Origin: an uncultured Clostridia bacterium
GTDB taxonomy: Bacteria > Bacillota > Clostridia > Christensenellales > UBA1242
NCBI GenBank assembly: GCA_934772445.1
Contig: CAKVMJ010000029.1
Location: 1-14,255 of the forward strand
DNA: 14,255 nt
Direction of reading: 5' to 3'
Shown here: positions 7,301 through 14,255 of the stretch, one piece after another
Layout: every line of letters starts with the position of its first letter
Position numbering within the stretch: position 1 is the first letter of the stretch
Translations under genes and position numbers: made by a program
Notes under the pieces: generated by a model
Told to the model about the DNA's origin: nothing
The model's input: only the letters and a program-made list of their open reading frames with translations
The model's database searches: none

Positions 7301-8431
7301 ATGGAAGTTATTGAACATAAAAATAAATCAATATTCAAAACATATATGATATATTTCATAGTTGTTGTTTTGTTTGTGGTTTTAAGAATTTTGGTTGCGG
7401 AAAACATTTTGGTTTTATCTGATGACTCTTTTATTAATAATATATTTTTGAATGTGATATTGCAAATCGGTATTTTATTTTTAATACCAATGATCTTATA
7501 TACCACATTGAATAAGGTTACGCCAAAACAAGTTTTTAAAACTTGTAATTTCAATTTGGTTAATTATAAAGTTATTTTAATGGCGATTGTTTTTGGTGTG
7601 CTTGCATTTGTTTTAAATTCGATATTATCATCTGTTGCGGGCGGGCTTTTATCTATTGTGGGTTATCATAGCAATAGTGTTTCTGTTGCCACCACTTATG
7701 AGATGAAAGATTTTATTGCAGATATATTTTTAACTGCGTTGTTGCCAGCATTCTGTGAAGAATTTATGCATAGAGGTATTCTCTTGCAAGGTACTAAACA
7801 CGCTGGATTTAAGCAAGCAATTATTATAAGTTCGATTTGTTTTGGGTTGGCACACCTTAATATCGAGCAAGTTTTCTATGCCATTCCTATGGGAATATTC
7901 CTAGGAGTAATGGCTGTGGCAACAAAGAGTATTATTCCATCAATTATTGTTCACTTTATGAATAATTTTATTGTGGTTTACTTAAATGGTGCAACCGCTT
8001 TTGGTTGGTTTGGTGGAAACTATGCTGATTGGTTTAGAATGTTGTTTGAAAGAGTTGGTACAGTTTGGATAATGGTGATTATTGGTCTTGTATTCTTTGC
8101 AACATTAATAATCCTAGCTGTTTTAATTTACCTTATGTATAAAGAATGTATTGTAAAGAAAATGGAAAAAGTCTTAAGCAAGGAATATAACACAAAAGTT
8201 AAATTGGATAGCGAAAGCAAAGATGAAGTTTCGCTTGAAGCTAGAAAAGTGGTAAGAGATTCAACTTGCGTAAATCTTGATGATGAAGAAGTTAAAGACC
8301 TTCTTGATTTCGTTGTACCAAAACAAAAATATGTTTATAAGAAAACTTTTAAAGATAATATATTTATAATTGCATCAATAGTTTTAGCTTCTATTGTAAC
8401 TATTTTCACATTTATTTGGGGGCTATTATGA
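7301..8431 (+). CDS. CPBP-family intramembrane metalloprotease, second of a tandem pair
   Basis: 376 residues, multi-pass. The active-site motifs are intact: EE at 153-154 and R158 in CEEFMHRG, H185 in GLAHL, and H218 with N222 in HFMNN. Helices are predicted at about 14-36, 47-67, 90-120, 137-150, 172-186, 191-228 and 253-279. A long charged cytoplasmic-type loop (about 281-350) follows, with a final helix at 352-374, echoing but lengthening the tail of the preceding paralogue. TAGGA overlaps the previous stop codon, and the stop TGA (8429-8431) overlaps the start of rlmH, so translation is probably coupled on both sides. The role may be processing of membrane proteins or peptides; nothing nearby such as a bacteriocin precursor names the substrate. 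Confidence 0.88.
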   Translation: MEVIEHKNKSIFKTYMIYFIVVVLFVVLRILVAENILVLSDDSFINNIFLNVILQIGILFLIPMILYTTLNKVTPKQVFKTCNFNLVNYKVILMAIVFGVLAFVLNSILSSVAGGLLSIVGYHSNSVSVATTYEMKDFIADIFLTALLPAFCEEFMHRGILLQGTKHAGFKQAIIISSICFGLAHLNIEQVFYAIPMGIFLGVMAVATKSIIPSIIVHFMNNFIVVYLNGATAFGWFGGNYADWFRMLFERVGTVWIMVIIGLVFFATLIILAVLIYLMYKECIVKKMEKVLSKEYNTKVKLDSESKDEVSLEARKVVRDSTCVNLDDEEVKDLLDFVVPKQKYVYKKTFKDNIFIIASIVLASIVTIFTFIWGLL

Positions 8432-8901
8432 TGAAGATTAATGTGGTTTGCATTGGTTCAATTAAAGAGAAATATTTTAATGATGCAATTGCCGAATATT
8501 TTAAAAGATTATCTAAGTTTTACCAAATGGAAATCATAGAATTAAAAGAAGAGAAAATGCCTAAGAATTATTCTCAAACAGATATTGAGAATGTTAAAAC
8601 AAAAGAAAGTTTGGCGATGGAGAAAGTTTTGAAAGGATATGTTATCGCCTTAGATGAAAGAGGCGAGGAGTTAAACTCCGTGAAGATGTCTGAAAAATTA
8701 TCTAAGATTATGTTGTCCAATTCAACTATATCTTTTGTTATTGGAGGAAGTTGGGGACTGAGCGAAGATATAAAGAAAAAAGCAAATATGCTATTATCTT
8801 TTTCAAAATTTACATTTCCTCATCAATTGATGCGTGTGGTTTTGCTTGAGCAATTATATAGACAAACAACAATTTTAAATAATATTCCTTATGCAAAGTA
8901 G
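8431..8901 (+). CDS. rlmH: 23S rRNA (pseudouridine-1915-N3)-methyltransferase RlmH
   Basis: SPOUT-class methyltransferase that adds a methyl group from S-adenosylmethionine to pseudouridine 1915 in helix 69 of 23S rRNA. Starting at MKINVVCIGSIKEKYF gives 156 residues, the family norm. Signature segments are LDERGEE, FVIGGSWGLSEDI (SAM-binding knot) and FPHQLMRVVLLEQLYRQ. The protein ends NIPYAK, where members such as S. aureus OrfX and B. subtilis YydA end YHK; the usual His is Ala here. In-frame ATGs also occur at 8416 and 8428. The first lies inside the upstream gene with no ribosome site. GGGGG (8418-8422) lies 8 nt before 8431 and 5 nt before 8428, so 8428 (one residue longer, ATGA overlap) is the only real alternative. 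Either start overlaps the upstream stop codon, so translation is coupled. Confidence 0.93.
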   Translation: MKINVVCIGSIKEKYFNDAIAEYFKRLSKFYQMEIIELKEEKMPKNYSQTDIENVKTKESLAMEKVLKGYVIALDERGEELNSVKMSEKLSKIMLSNSTISFVIGGSWGLSEDIKKKANMLLSFSKFTFPHQLMRVVLLEQLYRQTTILNNIPYAK

Positions 8902-8907
8902 GCGAGT

Positions 8908-9348
8908 ATGAATAAAGAAGATTTTATGAAGGTTGCTTTAAAGGAAGCAAGCAAATGCGGAATAGATGTACCTTGTGGGGCTGTGATAGTTAAAGATGGT
9001 AAGATTATAGCGAAGGCAAGGAATAAGAAAGAAAAAGACAAATGTGCTTTATATCACGCAGAGATTTTAGCAATAAAAAAGGCGAGCAAGAAATTAAAAA
9101 ATTTCCGCTTAGATGAATGTGATATATATGTAACCAAAGAGCCTTGCATTATGTGTTTGGGTGCTATATTATCGGCAAGGATTAAAAATTTATATTTTGG
9201 TGCTTACGATAAAAAATATGGAATTGTGGCAAAAGTTGATGAACTAAATTTTAATCATAAATGCATTATCGAAGGTGGAGTTTTAGAAAAAGAAGCAAGC
9301 GAAATGCTAACAAAATTTTTTAAGAAACTAAGAGAGAAAAAGGGGTAG
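8908..9348 (+). CDS. tadA: tRNA-specific adenosine deaminase (TadA-like)
   Basis: 146 residues, zinc-dependent cytidine/deoxycytidylate deaminase fold. The zinc and proton-shuttle residues are H50-A51-E52 (HAE) and C80 with C83 (EPCIMC). TadA-type features include PCGAVIVKDGKIIAKARN (22-39), FRLDECDIYVTKEPC, the FGAYDKKYG stretch (97-105) and the C-terminal IEGGVLEKEASEML. TadA converts A34 to inosine in tRNA-Arg(ACG), an essential wobble change, which fits neighbours acting on translation. VPC in place of the more usual VPV, and TKEPC in place of TLEPC, are small departures, so a related nucleoside deaminase cannot be fully excluded. It begins 6 nt after rlmH, with AGGCGAG as a weak ribosome site overlapping the rlmH stop, and ends 3 nt before the next gene. 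Confidence 0.82.
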   Translation: MNKEDFMKVALKEASKCGIDVPCGAVIVKDGKIIAKARNKKEKDKCALYHAEILAIKKASKKLKNFRLDECDIYVTKEPCIMCLGAILSARIKNLYFGAYDKKYGIVAKVDELNFNHKCIIEGGVLEKEASEMLTKFFKKLREKKG

Positions 9349-9351
9349 AAT

Positions 9352-10170
9352 ATGGAAACAGAAATTAAAACTTGTGTGGTAAATGATATAACAGGTCAAA
9401 AGGTGCTATTCATAATTGTAAAAGATGAGAAAAAAGCCAAATTTAAGATTTTGAATAGTAGTTTGGATAAGTATATTTTGAGTGCTATTGATTATGATTA
9501 TGAGATTTTAAATATTAATGGAGATATTGCTTTAAGAGATTTAAAACCATATTTTGATAAAGCAGATATTTTGTTTGTTGTGAATGAAACAACCCCATTG
9601 CTAAGCGAATTTACAATTGAAGATATCTTAGTATATTTTATGGCTAAAAATGCAAAAGCGGTAAAATTGCCAATTGGTTTTGTTTTTGATACAGAATATT
9701 TAAAAAACAATACTAATATTTCTTTTGATTCCACTTATATGCGAAATGAAGAAGATTTTACTGAGGTTTGCGATGAAAAATCTAGGCGAAAAGTTGAAAA
9801 GATAATGCAACAAAGAATTATAGATTTTTATAGAGAAGATGGTATTGTATTTGAAAGTGATAATGTTTATCTTGAGCCAAGCGTTGATGTTGGATCAGGT
9901 GCAACAATCTCAAGCAATGTTAAGCTTTGCGGAGAAACTGCAATTGGAGAGAATAGCATTATAAAGGAAAATTCGGTAATAATTGATAGTAGTATAGGCG
10001 AAAACTGTTCAATTTCTAATAGTTATATAACATCATCTAAAATAGGAGATTCATCAATAATTATGCCTTATTGCTATATTCAAGATTCAAGTGTTGGAAA
10101 TAATGTTTTAGTAAAATCAAATAAAAGATTAGAAAATAGTGTTATTGAAAATAATAAAACTATTGAATAA
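9352..10170 (+). CDS. Short GlmU-like hexapeptide-repeat protein lacking catalytic motifs
   Basis: 272 residues. The C-terminal part (about 172-256) is a left-handed beta-helix of imperfect hexapeptides (VDVGSGATI, TAIGENSII, SSIGENCSI, SKIGDSSII, SSVGNNVLV). The segment before it (144-178, RRKVEKIMQQRI ... DGIV ... NVYLEPSV) resembles the linker and first helix coil of GlmU. The first 140 residues lack the nucleotidyltransferase LxAGxGTRM signature. Only scraps such as PLLSEFT (82-88) and GFVFDTEYL (109-117) recall that fold, and the GD of the usual GDxPL is absent. The helix stops before the His and Asn of the acetyltransferase site. GlmU is about 455 residues, so both activities look lost. 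Position directly upstream of pth-mfd matches glmU in B. subtilis-like genomes. It could be a scaffold, a regulator or a decaying paralogue. AAAGGGG lies 6 nt before ATG. Family assignment is inference. Confidence 0.65.
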   Translation: METEIKTCVVNDITGQKVLFIIVKDEKKAKFKILNSSLDKYILSAIDYDYEILNINGDIALRDLKPYFDKADILFVVNETTPLLSEFTIEDILVYFMAKNAKAVKLPIGFVFDTEYLKNNTNISFDSTYMRNEEDFTEVCDEKSRRKVEKIMQQRIIDFYREDGIVFESDNVYLEPSVDVGSGATISSNVKLCGETAIGENSIIKENSVIIDSSIGENCSISNSYITSSKIGDSSIIMPYCYIQDSSVGNNVLVKSNKRLENSVIENNKTIE

Positions 10171-10191
10171 TTGTTAAATATAAGTTAAAAT
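10163..10191 (+). promoter_or_regulatory. Internal promoter for pth-mfd
   Basis: TTGAAT (10163-10168), a 17-bp spacer and TAAAAT (10186-10191). The -35 box overlaps the end of the GlmU-like gene. Transcription would begin about 10198, at the very start of GAGGAG (10198-10203), leaving only about 11 nt of leader, which lowers confidence. Confidence 0.45.
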
Positions 10192-10208
10192 ACATACGAG
10201 GAGAGATT

Positions 10209-10763
10209 ATGTTTGTAATTGTTGGTTTAGGTAATCCAGATAGTGAATATGAGAACACATATCATAATATGGGATTTATGGCTATAGATAGATTTGCCAA
10301 AGATAATGGTTTTATTTTCACAAAAAATAAATATTATGCAAAAGTTGCAGAAGGGCTTTGCGAAGGCGAAAAAGTTATTTTAATAAAACCTCAAACTTAT
10401 ATGAATTTAAGCGGTAAAAGTGTGGGAGATATTGTAAGAACCTTAAAACTTCCTTTATCAAATTTGCTTGTGGTTTATGATGATATTGATATGCCTGTTG
10501 GCTCTGTTCGTTTTAGACTAAACGGAAGTGCGGGAACTCATAACGGAATGAGAAATATTGTTTCTGTTTTAAACTCAACGGAGTTTCCTAGATTGCGTAT
10601 TGGTATTGGCAGAGATGAAAGAATGGATTTGGCAAGTTTTGTACTTAGTAAAGTTAGCAAAGAAAATATGGCTATTTTAGATGATAGTTTTAAAGTTGCT
10701 AGCGAAACAATTACAAAGTTTATAAAAAATGAAGGAAAATTAGAATCTCAAACGATAAAATAA
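10209..10763 (+). CDS. pth: Peptidyl-tRNA hydrolase
   Basis: 184 residues, the usual Pth length. It releases tRNA from peptidyl-tRNA that drops off the ribosome, and is essential in most bacteria. Visible motifs: GLGNPDSEYENTYHNMGF with N9 and the catalytic H19; KPQTYMNLSG with N66; VVYDDIDMPVG with D91-D92; GSAGTHNGMRN with N112; and FPRLRIGIGRD. All active-site residues are present. GAGGAG (10198-10203) is a strong ribosome site 5 nt before ATG. The gap of 38 nt from the upstream gene is the widest within the run and carries a promoter. The stop TAA (10761-10763) shares its last A with the ATG of mfd. Confidence 0.97.
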   Translation: MFVIVGLGNPDSEYENTYHNMGFMAIDRFAKDNGFIFTKNKYYAKVAEGLCEGEKVILIKPQTYMNLSGKSVGDIVRTLKLPLSNLLVVYDDIDMPVGSVRFRLNGSAGTHNGMRNIVSVLNSTEFPRLRIGIGRDERMDLASFVLSKVSKENMAILDDSFKVASETITKFIKNEGKLESQTIK

Positions 10764-13700
10764 TGTTTAGCAAACTTTTTAATTCAAATAGTATTTTTAG
10801 TATTTTAATAAATGCTTTAAACTTAAATGAAAAAGTAAGCGTTTTCGGAACTCAAAATGGCGAGAAACTTGCAATTCTTTCCACGGTTGATAAACCGATT
10901 TTGTTTGTGGCTTCCAATGAAAAAGAGGGCGAAGAATTTTCTAAAAAGTTTGAACAAATAGGGCTTAAAACTAAGTTTTTAAAGTCCGATTTTTCTTATG
11001 ATTTAGGTCTTATAGATAATGCTTTTGCTGAAAGTTATAATGCATTTAATGAATTTTTAGATGGCTATTTAGATGTTTTGGTGATAACTCCAAATATTTT
11101 AACATTCAAAGTTCCAAAACCTGATAATATAAAGCAGGTTCTAAAATTTGAAGTTGATGAAGAAGTGGAACTAACAAATGCTATTTCTTTTTTGGTGGAT
11201 AATGGTTATGAAAGAGTTTTAACGATTGAAAGTAAAGGTCAATTTTCTGTTAAGGGTGAGATATTGGATATATTCCCATTTTCAAAAAATGAACCTTATA
11301 GAATAATTTTCGATTTTGATAGGGTGGAAAGCATTAAAAAAGTTGATATGGTTACAATGCTTGGCGTGGAAAGTATTGATGATTTAACCATTAGTAATGT
11401 AAAACCAATATCAATAAATCAAGATGAAATTTTAAAATATTTAGAAAGCGTATCTAATAAATCAACCGCAAAGAAAGAAACTTGTGATAAAGCAATAAAC
11501 TTAATAGAACTTAAAAATTATGAGAATAGTTACTGGTATGCAAGTTTTAAAGATTTGGCTTTAATATGGAATTTTATGCCAGATAACGCTTTGATTTGTT
11601 TTAGCGATGCAAAAGTTATATTTGATGAGATTAATTTGCAGATTGAAAATAGAAATTCAAATATTAATGGGTTAATAAAAAATTCACAATTACTTAGTGT
11701 TCACGAAAACTTAAAGGTTAAATTGGAAGAAATTTTAGCGATTAAGAAAAATACAGCACTTTGTGCGTTTCAACATATTTCTAACGCAAATAAGTTATTT
11801 TCACCAACAAAGGTATTTAGTTTTAAAACCTTGCCTTATGTTGATTATTCTAAAAACTCTTCAATTTTAAGTTTTGATTTAAATAGTTTTCAAAAACAAG
11901 GTTACACTACGATTTTGTATTGTAAGTCTAATGAAGGCGTTAAACGAATTATAGATAAAATAAATAAAAATATTGCCATCAATATTGCACAAACTTTATC
12001 TTCAATTCAAGCAAAGTCTATAAATTTAGTACCAAGATTTTATCCTTCAAGCTTTTCATTTGTTGATGAAAAAGTTGTGGTTATTGGTAGTGATGATTTA
12101 TTTGGTGTTCCTAAAAAACAACCTATTTCAGATTTAGCTTTTAAAGATGCGTTCTTGCCAGAGGCTGGAGATATTGTTGTGCATCAAACCCACGGTATTG
12201 GAAAATGCTTAGGGATAAAATCTTTTAATTTTTCAAATGCAATTAGAGATTATGTTGTTGTTGAATATAAAAATTCGGATAAACTATATCTTCCAGTTGA
12301 GAATATAGATTCTTTATCTAAATATATAGGTTCGGATAAAGTTCCAGCATTAAGCAAACTTGGAAGTTCTGAATTTGCAAAAGTTAAGAATAAAGTTAAG
12401 AGCGAATTGAAAACAATGGCTTTTGATTTAATAAAACTTTATGCAGAAAGAGAGAAATTGAAAGGATATAAATATCCTAAAGATGATGAACTCCAAAAAG
12501 CTTTTGAGGATAGCTTTGGATATGAGGCAACTATAGACCAAATTAAAGCAGTGAATGATATTAAAGCTGATATGGAAAATGGTAGGCTTATGGATAGGCT
12601 GGTTTGCGGAGATGTTGGCTTTGGAAAAACGGAAGTAGCACTTAGATGTGCGTTTAAAACAATTTGTGCAGGAAAGAAAGTGGCGTTCCTTTGTCCAACT
12701 ACAATTTTGAGTGAACAACATTATAATACCGCTGTTATGCGTATGAAGAATTTTGGTGTTACAGTTGAAGTTTTAAATAGGTTTAAAACGAAAAAGCAAG
12801 AAACCGAAATTTTAAAAGATTTGGAAGAAGGAAAGATTGATTTATTAATTGGTACGCATAAATTGCTTGGAAGCAAGATTAAGTTTAATAACTTAGGATT
12901 GCTAATCTTAGATGAAGAGCAAAAATTTGGAGTTGAAGATAAAGAAAAACTAAAGAATTTGAAGAAGAATATAAATGTTTTAACGCTAAGTGCAACTCCA
13001 ATTCCTAGAACATTGCATATAGCAATGGTTGGTATAAGAGATATGAGCGTTATAGAAACTCCGCCAGTTAGTAGAATACCAACTTATGTTCAAGTTACTG
13101 AGTATTCAGATTTCTTAATGCAAAATGCGATAGAAAGAGAACTTGATAGAGATGGACAAGTTTTGGTGGTATATAATCGTGTTGAGAGCATTTATAATTT
13201 CACGGCTAGGTTAAAGAGTTTAGTTGGAGATAAGGCTAAAATTGGTATCGCACACGGTCAGATGGAAGAGAAAGAATTAGAAAATGCTATTTTTAGGCTA
13301 TATAATAAAGATATTAATGTTTTGGTGGCAACATCACTAATTGAAAATGGTGTGGATTTACCAGATGCAAACACATTGGTTGTTATAGATGCTGATATGC
13401 TTGGTTTATCTCAACTTTATCAACTTAAAGGAAGAATTGGTAGAAGTAATAGGCAAGCGTTTGCATATTTTACCTATGATGGCAGAAAAGTTTTGGCAGA
13501 GAATGCTTATAAAAGACTTCAAGCCATTAGTGAATTTACTAATATGGGTAGTGGCTTTAAGATAGCACTTAGAGATTTGGAAATAAGAGGTGCGGGCAAT
13601 GTGCTTGGTGCTGAACAACACGGACATCTAACAAAAGTTGGATATGCAATGTATGTAAGCTTATTAAATCAAGCGGTTGCGGAAGTTAAGGGAGAACCAA

Positions 13701-14152
13701 TCCAAAGAAAAGGCGAAGTTCGAATAGAAACAAATATAAGTGCATATATTCCGCAAATGTATATTTTAGATGAACAAAGTAGGGTGGCGGAATATATTGA
13801 AATTGCAAAGATTGATAGTATGGAAAAAATGCAAATAGAATTGAAAAGGCTCGAAAATATCTATGGTGCAGTTCCAACGGAGATATGCTCGCTTTGCAAG
13901 ATTGCTTATATTAAAAACATTGCCAGCAAGATTGGTGTTGAAACGGTTTGTATTAAAAATATGGAAACTTCAATCCAATTTGAGAAAAATGAAGATGTTT
14001 TAAATGAGAAAGTTAGTGAGGTGGTATCTAAATTTTCTAACTTTGCTGTTTTAAAACTTGAAAATAAGCCAACAATTGAAATAAATATTCAAGCAAGTTT
14101 AAAGGATAAATTAGATTTTTTACTTAACTTTATTGAAAATTTTACTAATTAA
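10763..14152 (+). CDS. mfd: Transcription-repair coupling factor Mfd
   Basis: 1129 residues, full length for Mfd, which displaces RNA polymerase stalled at DNA damage and recruits the UvrA excision machinery. Residues 1 to about 340 form the UvrB-like N-terminal part. The RNA-polymerase-interacting domain includes HQTHGIGKCLGI (from H474) and YLPVENIDSLSKY. The translocase domains carry Walker A GDVGFGKT (616-623), DEEQ (717-720, followed by KFGV in place of the common RFGV), SATPIPRTLHIAM (from S743) and motif VI QLKGRIGRS (887-895). The TRCF C-terminal domain covers about 1000-1110. No ribosome site is found near ATG; the TAATG overlap with pth implies coupled translation. No intrinsic terminator was seen after the stop before the next promoter. 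Confidence 0.98.
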   Translation: MFSKLFNSNSIFSILINALNLNEKVSVFGTQNGEKLAILSTVDKPILFVASNEKEGEEFSKKFEQIGLKTKFLKSDFSYDLGLIDNAFAESYNAFNEFLDGYLDVLVITPNILTFKVPKPDNIKQVLKFEVDEEVELTNAISFLVDNGYERVLTIESKGQFSVKGEILDIFPFSKNEPYRIIFDFDRVESIKKVDMVTMLGVESIDDLTISNVKPISINQDEILKYLESVSNKSTAKKETCDKAINLIELKNYENSYWYASFKDLALIWNFMPDNALICFSDAKVIFDEINLQIENRNSNINGLIKNSQLLSVHENLKVKLEEILAIKKNTALCAFQHISNANKLFSPTKVFSFKTLPYVDYSKNSSILSFDLNSFQKQGYTTILYCKSNEGVKRIIDKINKNIAINIAQTLSSIQAKSINLVPRFYPSSFSFVDEKVVVIGSDDLFGVPKKQPISDLAFKDAFLPEAGDIVVHQTHGIGKCLGIKSFNFSNAIRDYVVVEYKNSDKLYLPVENIDSLSKYIGSDKVPALSKLGSSEFAKVKNKVKSELKTMAFDLIKLYAEREKLKGYKYPKDDELQKAFEDSFGYEATIDQIKAVNDIKADMENGRLMDRLVCGDVGFGKTEVALRCAFKTICAGKKVAFLCPTTILSEQHYNTAVMRMKNFGVTVEVLNRFKTKKQETEILKDLEEGKIDLLIGTHKLLGSKIKFNNLGLLILDEEQKFGVEDKEKLKNLKKNINVLTLSATPIPRTLHIAMVGIRDMSVIETPPVSRIPTYVQVTEYSDFLMQNAIERELDRDGQVLVVYNRVESIYNFTARLKSLVGDKAKIGIAHGQMEEKELENAIFRLYNKDINVLVATSLIENGVDLPDANTLVVIDADMLGLSQLYQLKGRIGRSNRQAFAYFTYDGRKVLAENAYKRLQAISEFTNMGSGFKIALRDLEIRGAGNVLGAEQHGHLTKVGYAMYVSLLNQAVAEVKGEPIQRKGEVRIETNISAYIPQMYILDEQSRVAEYIEIAKIDSMEKMQIELKRLENIYGAVPTEICSLCKIAYIKNIASKIGVETVCIKNMETSIQFEKNEDVLNEKVSEVVSKFSNFAVLKLENKPTIEINIQASLKDKLDFLLNFIENFTN

Positions 14153-14174
14153 CTTTATAACTTTGTTAAAATAT

Positions 14175-14208
14175 CCTAAAAAAACTTGATTAAATCTAAT
14201 CTTTTAGG
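14175..14208. repeat. Inverted repeat overlapping the downstream promoter
   Basis: CCTAAAA (14175-14181) pairs with TTTTAGG (14202-14208), and an inner GATTA/TAATC stem (14188-14192 with 14197-14201) lies within it. It covers the -35 box and spacer and ends immediately before TATAAT. No T-run follows, so it is not an intrinsic terminator; an operator role is possible. Confidence 0.4.
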
Positions 14209-14214
14209 TATAAT
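14186..14214 (+). promoter_or_regulatory. Promoter of a gene starting at the right edge
   Basis: TTGATT (14186-14191), a 17-bp spacer and a perfect TATAAT (14209-14214). Transcription would begin about 14221. AAAAGGAAG (14235-14243) follows as a ribosome site, 8 nt before a TTG at 14252-14254 that may be the start codon of the next gene; its product lies outside the window. Confidence 0.7.
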
Positions 14215-14255
14215 CACTTATGACTTGGAATATTAAAAGGAAGATAAGACATTGA

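Noticed and set aside
8416..8430. RlmH start at ATG 8416
   Set aside because: It adds MGAIM before the conserved MKIN start, lies inside the upstream protease gene and overlaps the GGGGG ribosome site at 8418-8422, so that site cannot serve it.
6307..8431. Bacteriocin biosynthesis or self-immunity locus, because CPBP proteins can have that role
   Set aside because: No small precursor gene with a leader, no modifying enzyme and no ABC exporter are present; the flanking genes are housekeeping.
12428..12721. Minus-strand open frames inside mfd (also 13406-13627 and 13686-13877)
   Set aside because: They overlap conserved translocase motifs of mfd on the other strand and look like chance frames.
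1..14255. CRISPR array, tRNA or rRNA gene, insertion sequence, prophage, toxin-antitoxin or known defence system
   Set aside because: No regularly spaced direct repeats with unique spacers, no cloverleaf, no transposase, integrase or phage gene and no terminal inverted repeats were seen. The HD and CPBP proteins occur in some defence or immunity settings, but nothing around them supports that role here.
1..14255. Mycoplasma-type genetic code (TGA read as Trp), suggested by the low GC
   Set aside because: TGA at 8429-8431 ends the second CPBP gene exactly where rlmH starts, and Trp in all the genes is encoded by TGG.

Overview
The window is a strongly AT-rich stretch of bacterial chromosome. 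AAGGA/GGAG-type ribosome binding sites, TTGACA/TATAAT-like promoters and the pth-mfd gene pair point to a low-GC Bacillota. The BspA-like leucine-rich-repeat (LRR) surface protein suggests a host-associated, probably gut, member of Clostridia or a related uncultured lineage. TGA is a genuine stop (it ends the second CPBP gene at 8429-8431, with the rlmH start overlapping it), so this is standard code 11 and not a Mycoplasma-type code. Taxonomy is inference.

Layout. (1) 1-2052: the 3' part of a large secreted or surface protein with BspA-type leucine-rich repeats, cut by the window edge. It is followed by 370 bp of very AT-rich non-coding DNA ending in a terminator. (2) 2423-3166: a single-gene short-chain dehydrogenase/reductase with its own terminator. 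(3) 3316-4455: a GT4 glycosyltransferase. It converges on (4) an HD-domain phosphohydrolase (4528-5103, minus) across a shared two-tier bidirectional terminator. (5) 5162-6172, minus: an HtrA-like serine protease with a PDZ domain, predicted to be a lipoprotein. (6) 6307-14152, plus: a tight seven-gene run diverging from the HtrA gene, made of two tandem CPBP intramembrane proteases, rlmH, a tadA-like deaminase, a short GlmU-like hexapeptide-repeat protein, pth and mfd. (7) 14153-14255: a promoter for a gene beyond the window.

How the genes fit together. The HtrA lipoprotein and the two CPBP proteases share a divergent intergenic region and could form an envelope quality-control or signalling set (inference). 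The rest of the long run serves translation and genome maintenance: rRNA methylation, tRNA wobble deamination, peptidyl-tRNA recycling and transcription-coupled repair. Gaps of 3-6 nt and stop/start overlaps indicate translational coupling, and a second promoter just before pth can uncouple pth-mfd.

Most unusual item: the 272-aa protein at 9352-10170. It sits where Bacilli such as B. subtilis carry glmU upstream of pth and mfd. It has a GlmU-like linker and the first hexapeptide coils, but it lacks the uridylyltransferase signature and the acetyltransferase active-site region. No CRISPR array, tRNA, rRNA, insertion sequence or recognisable defence system was seen.
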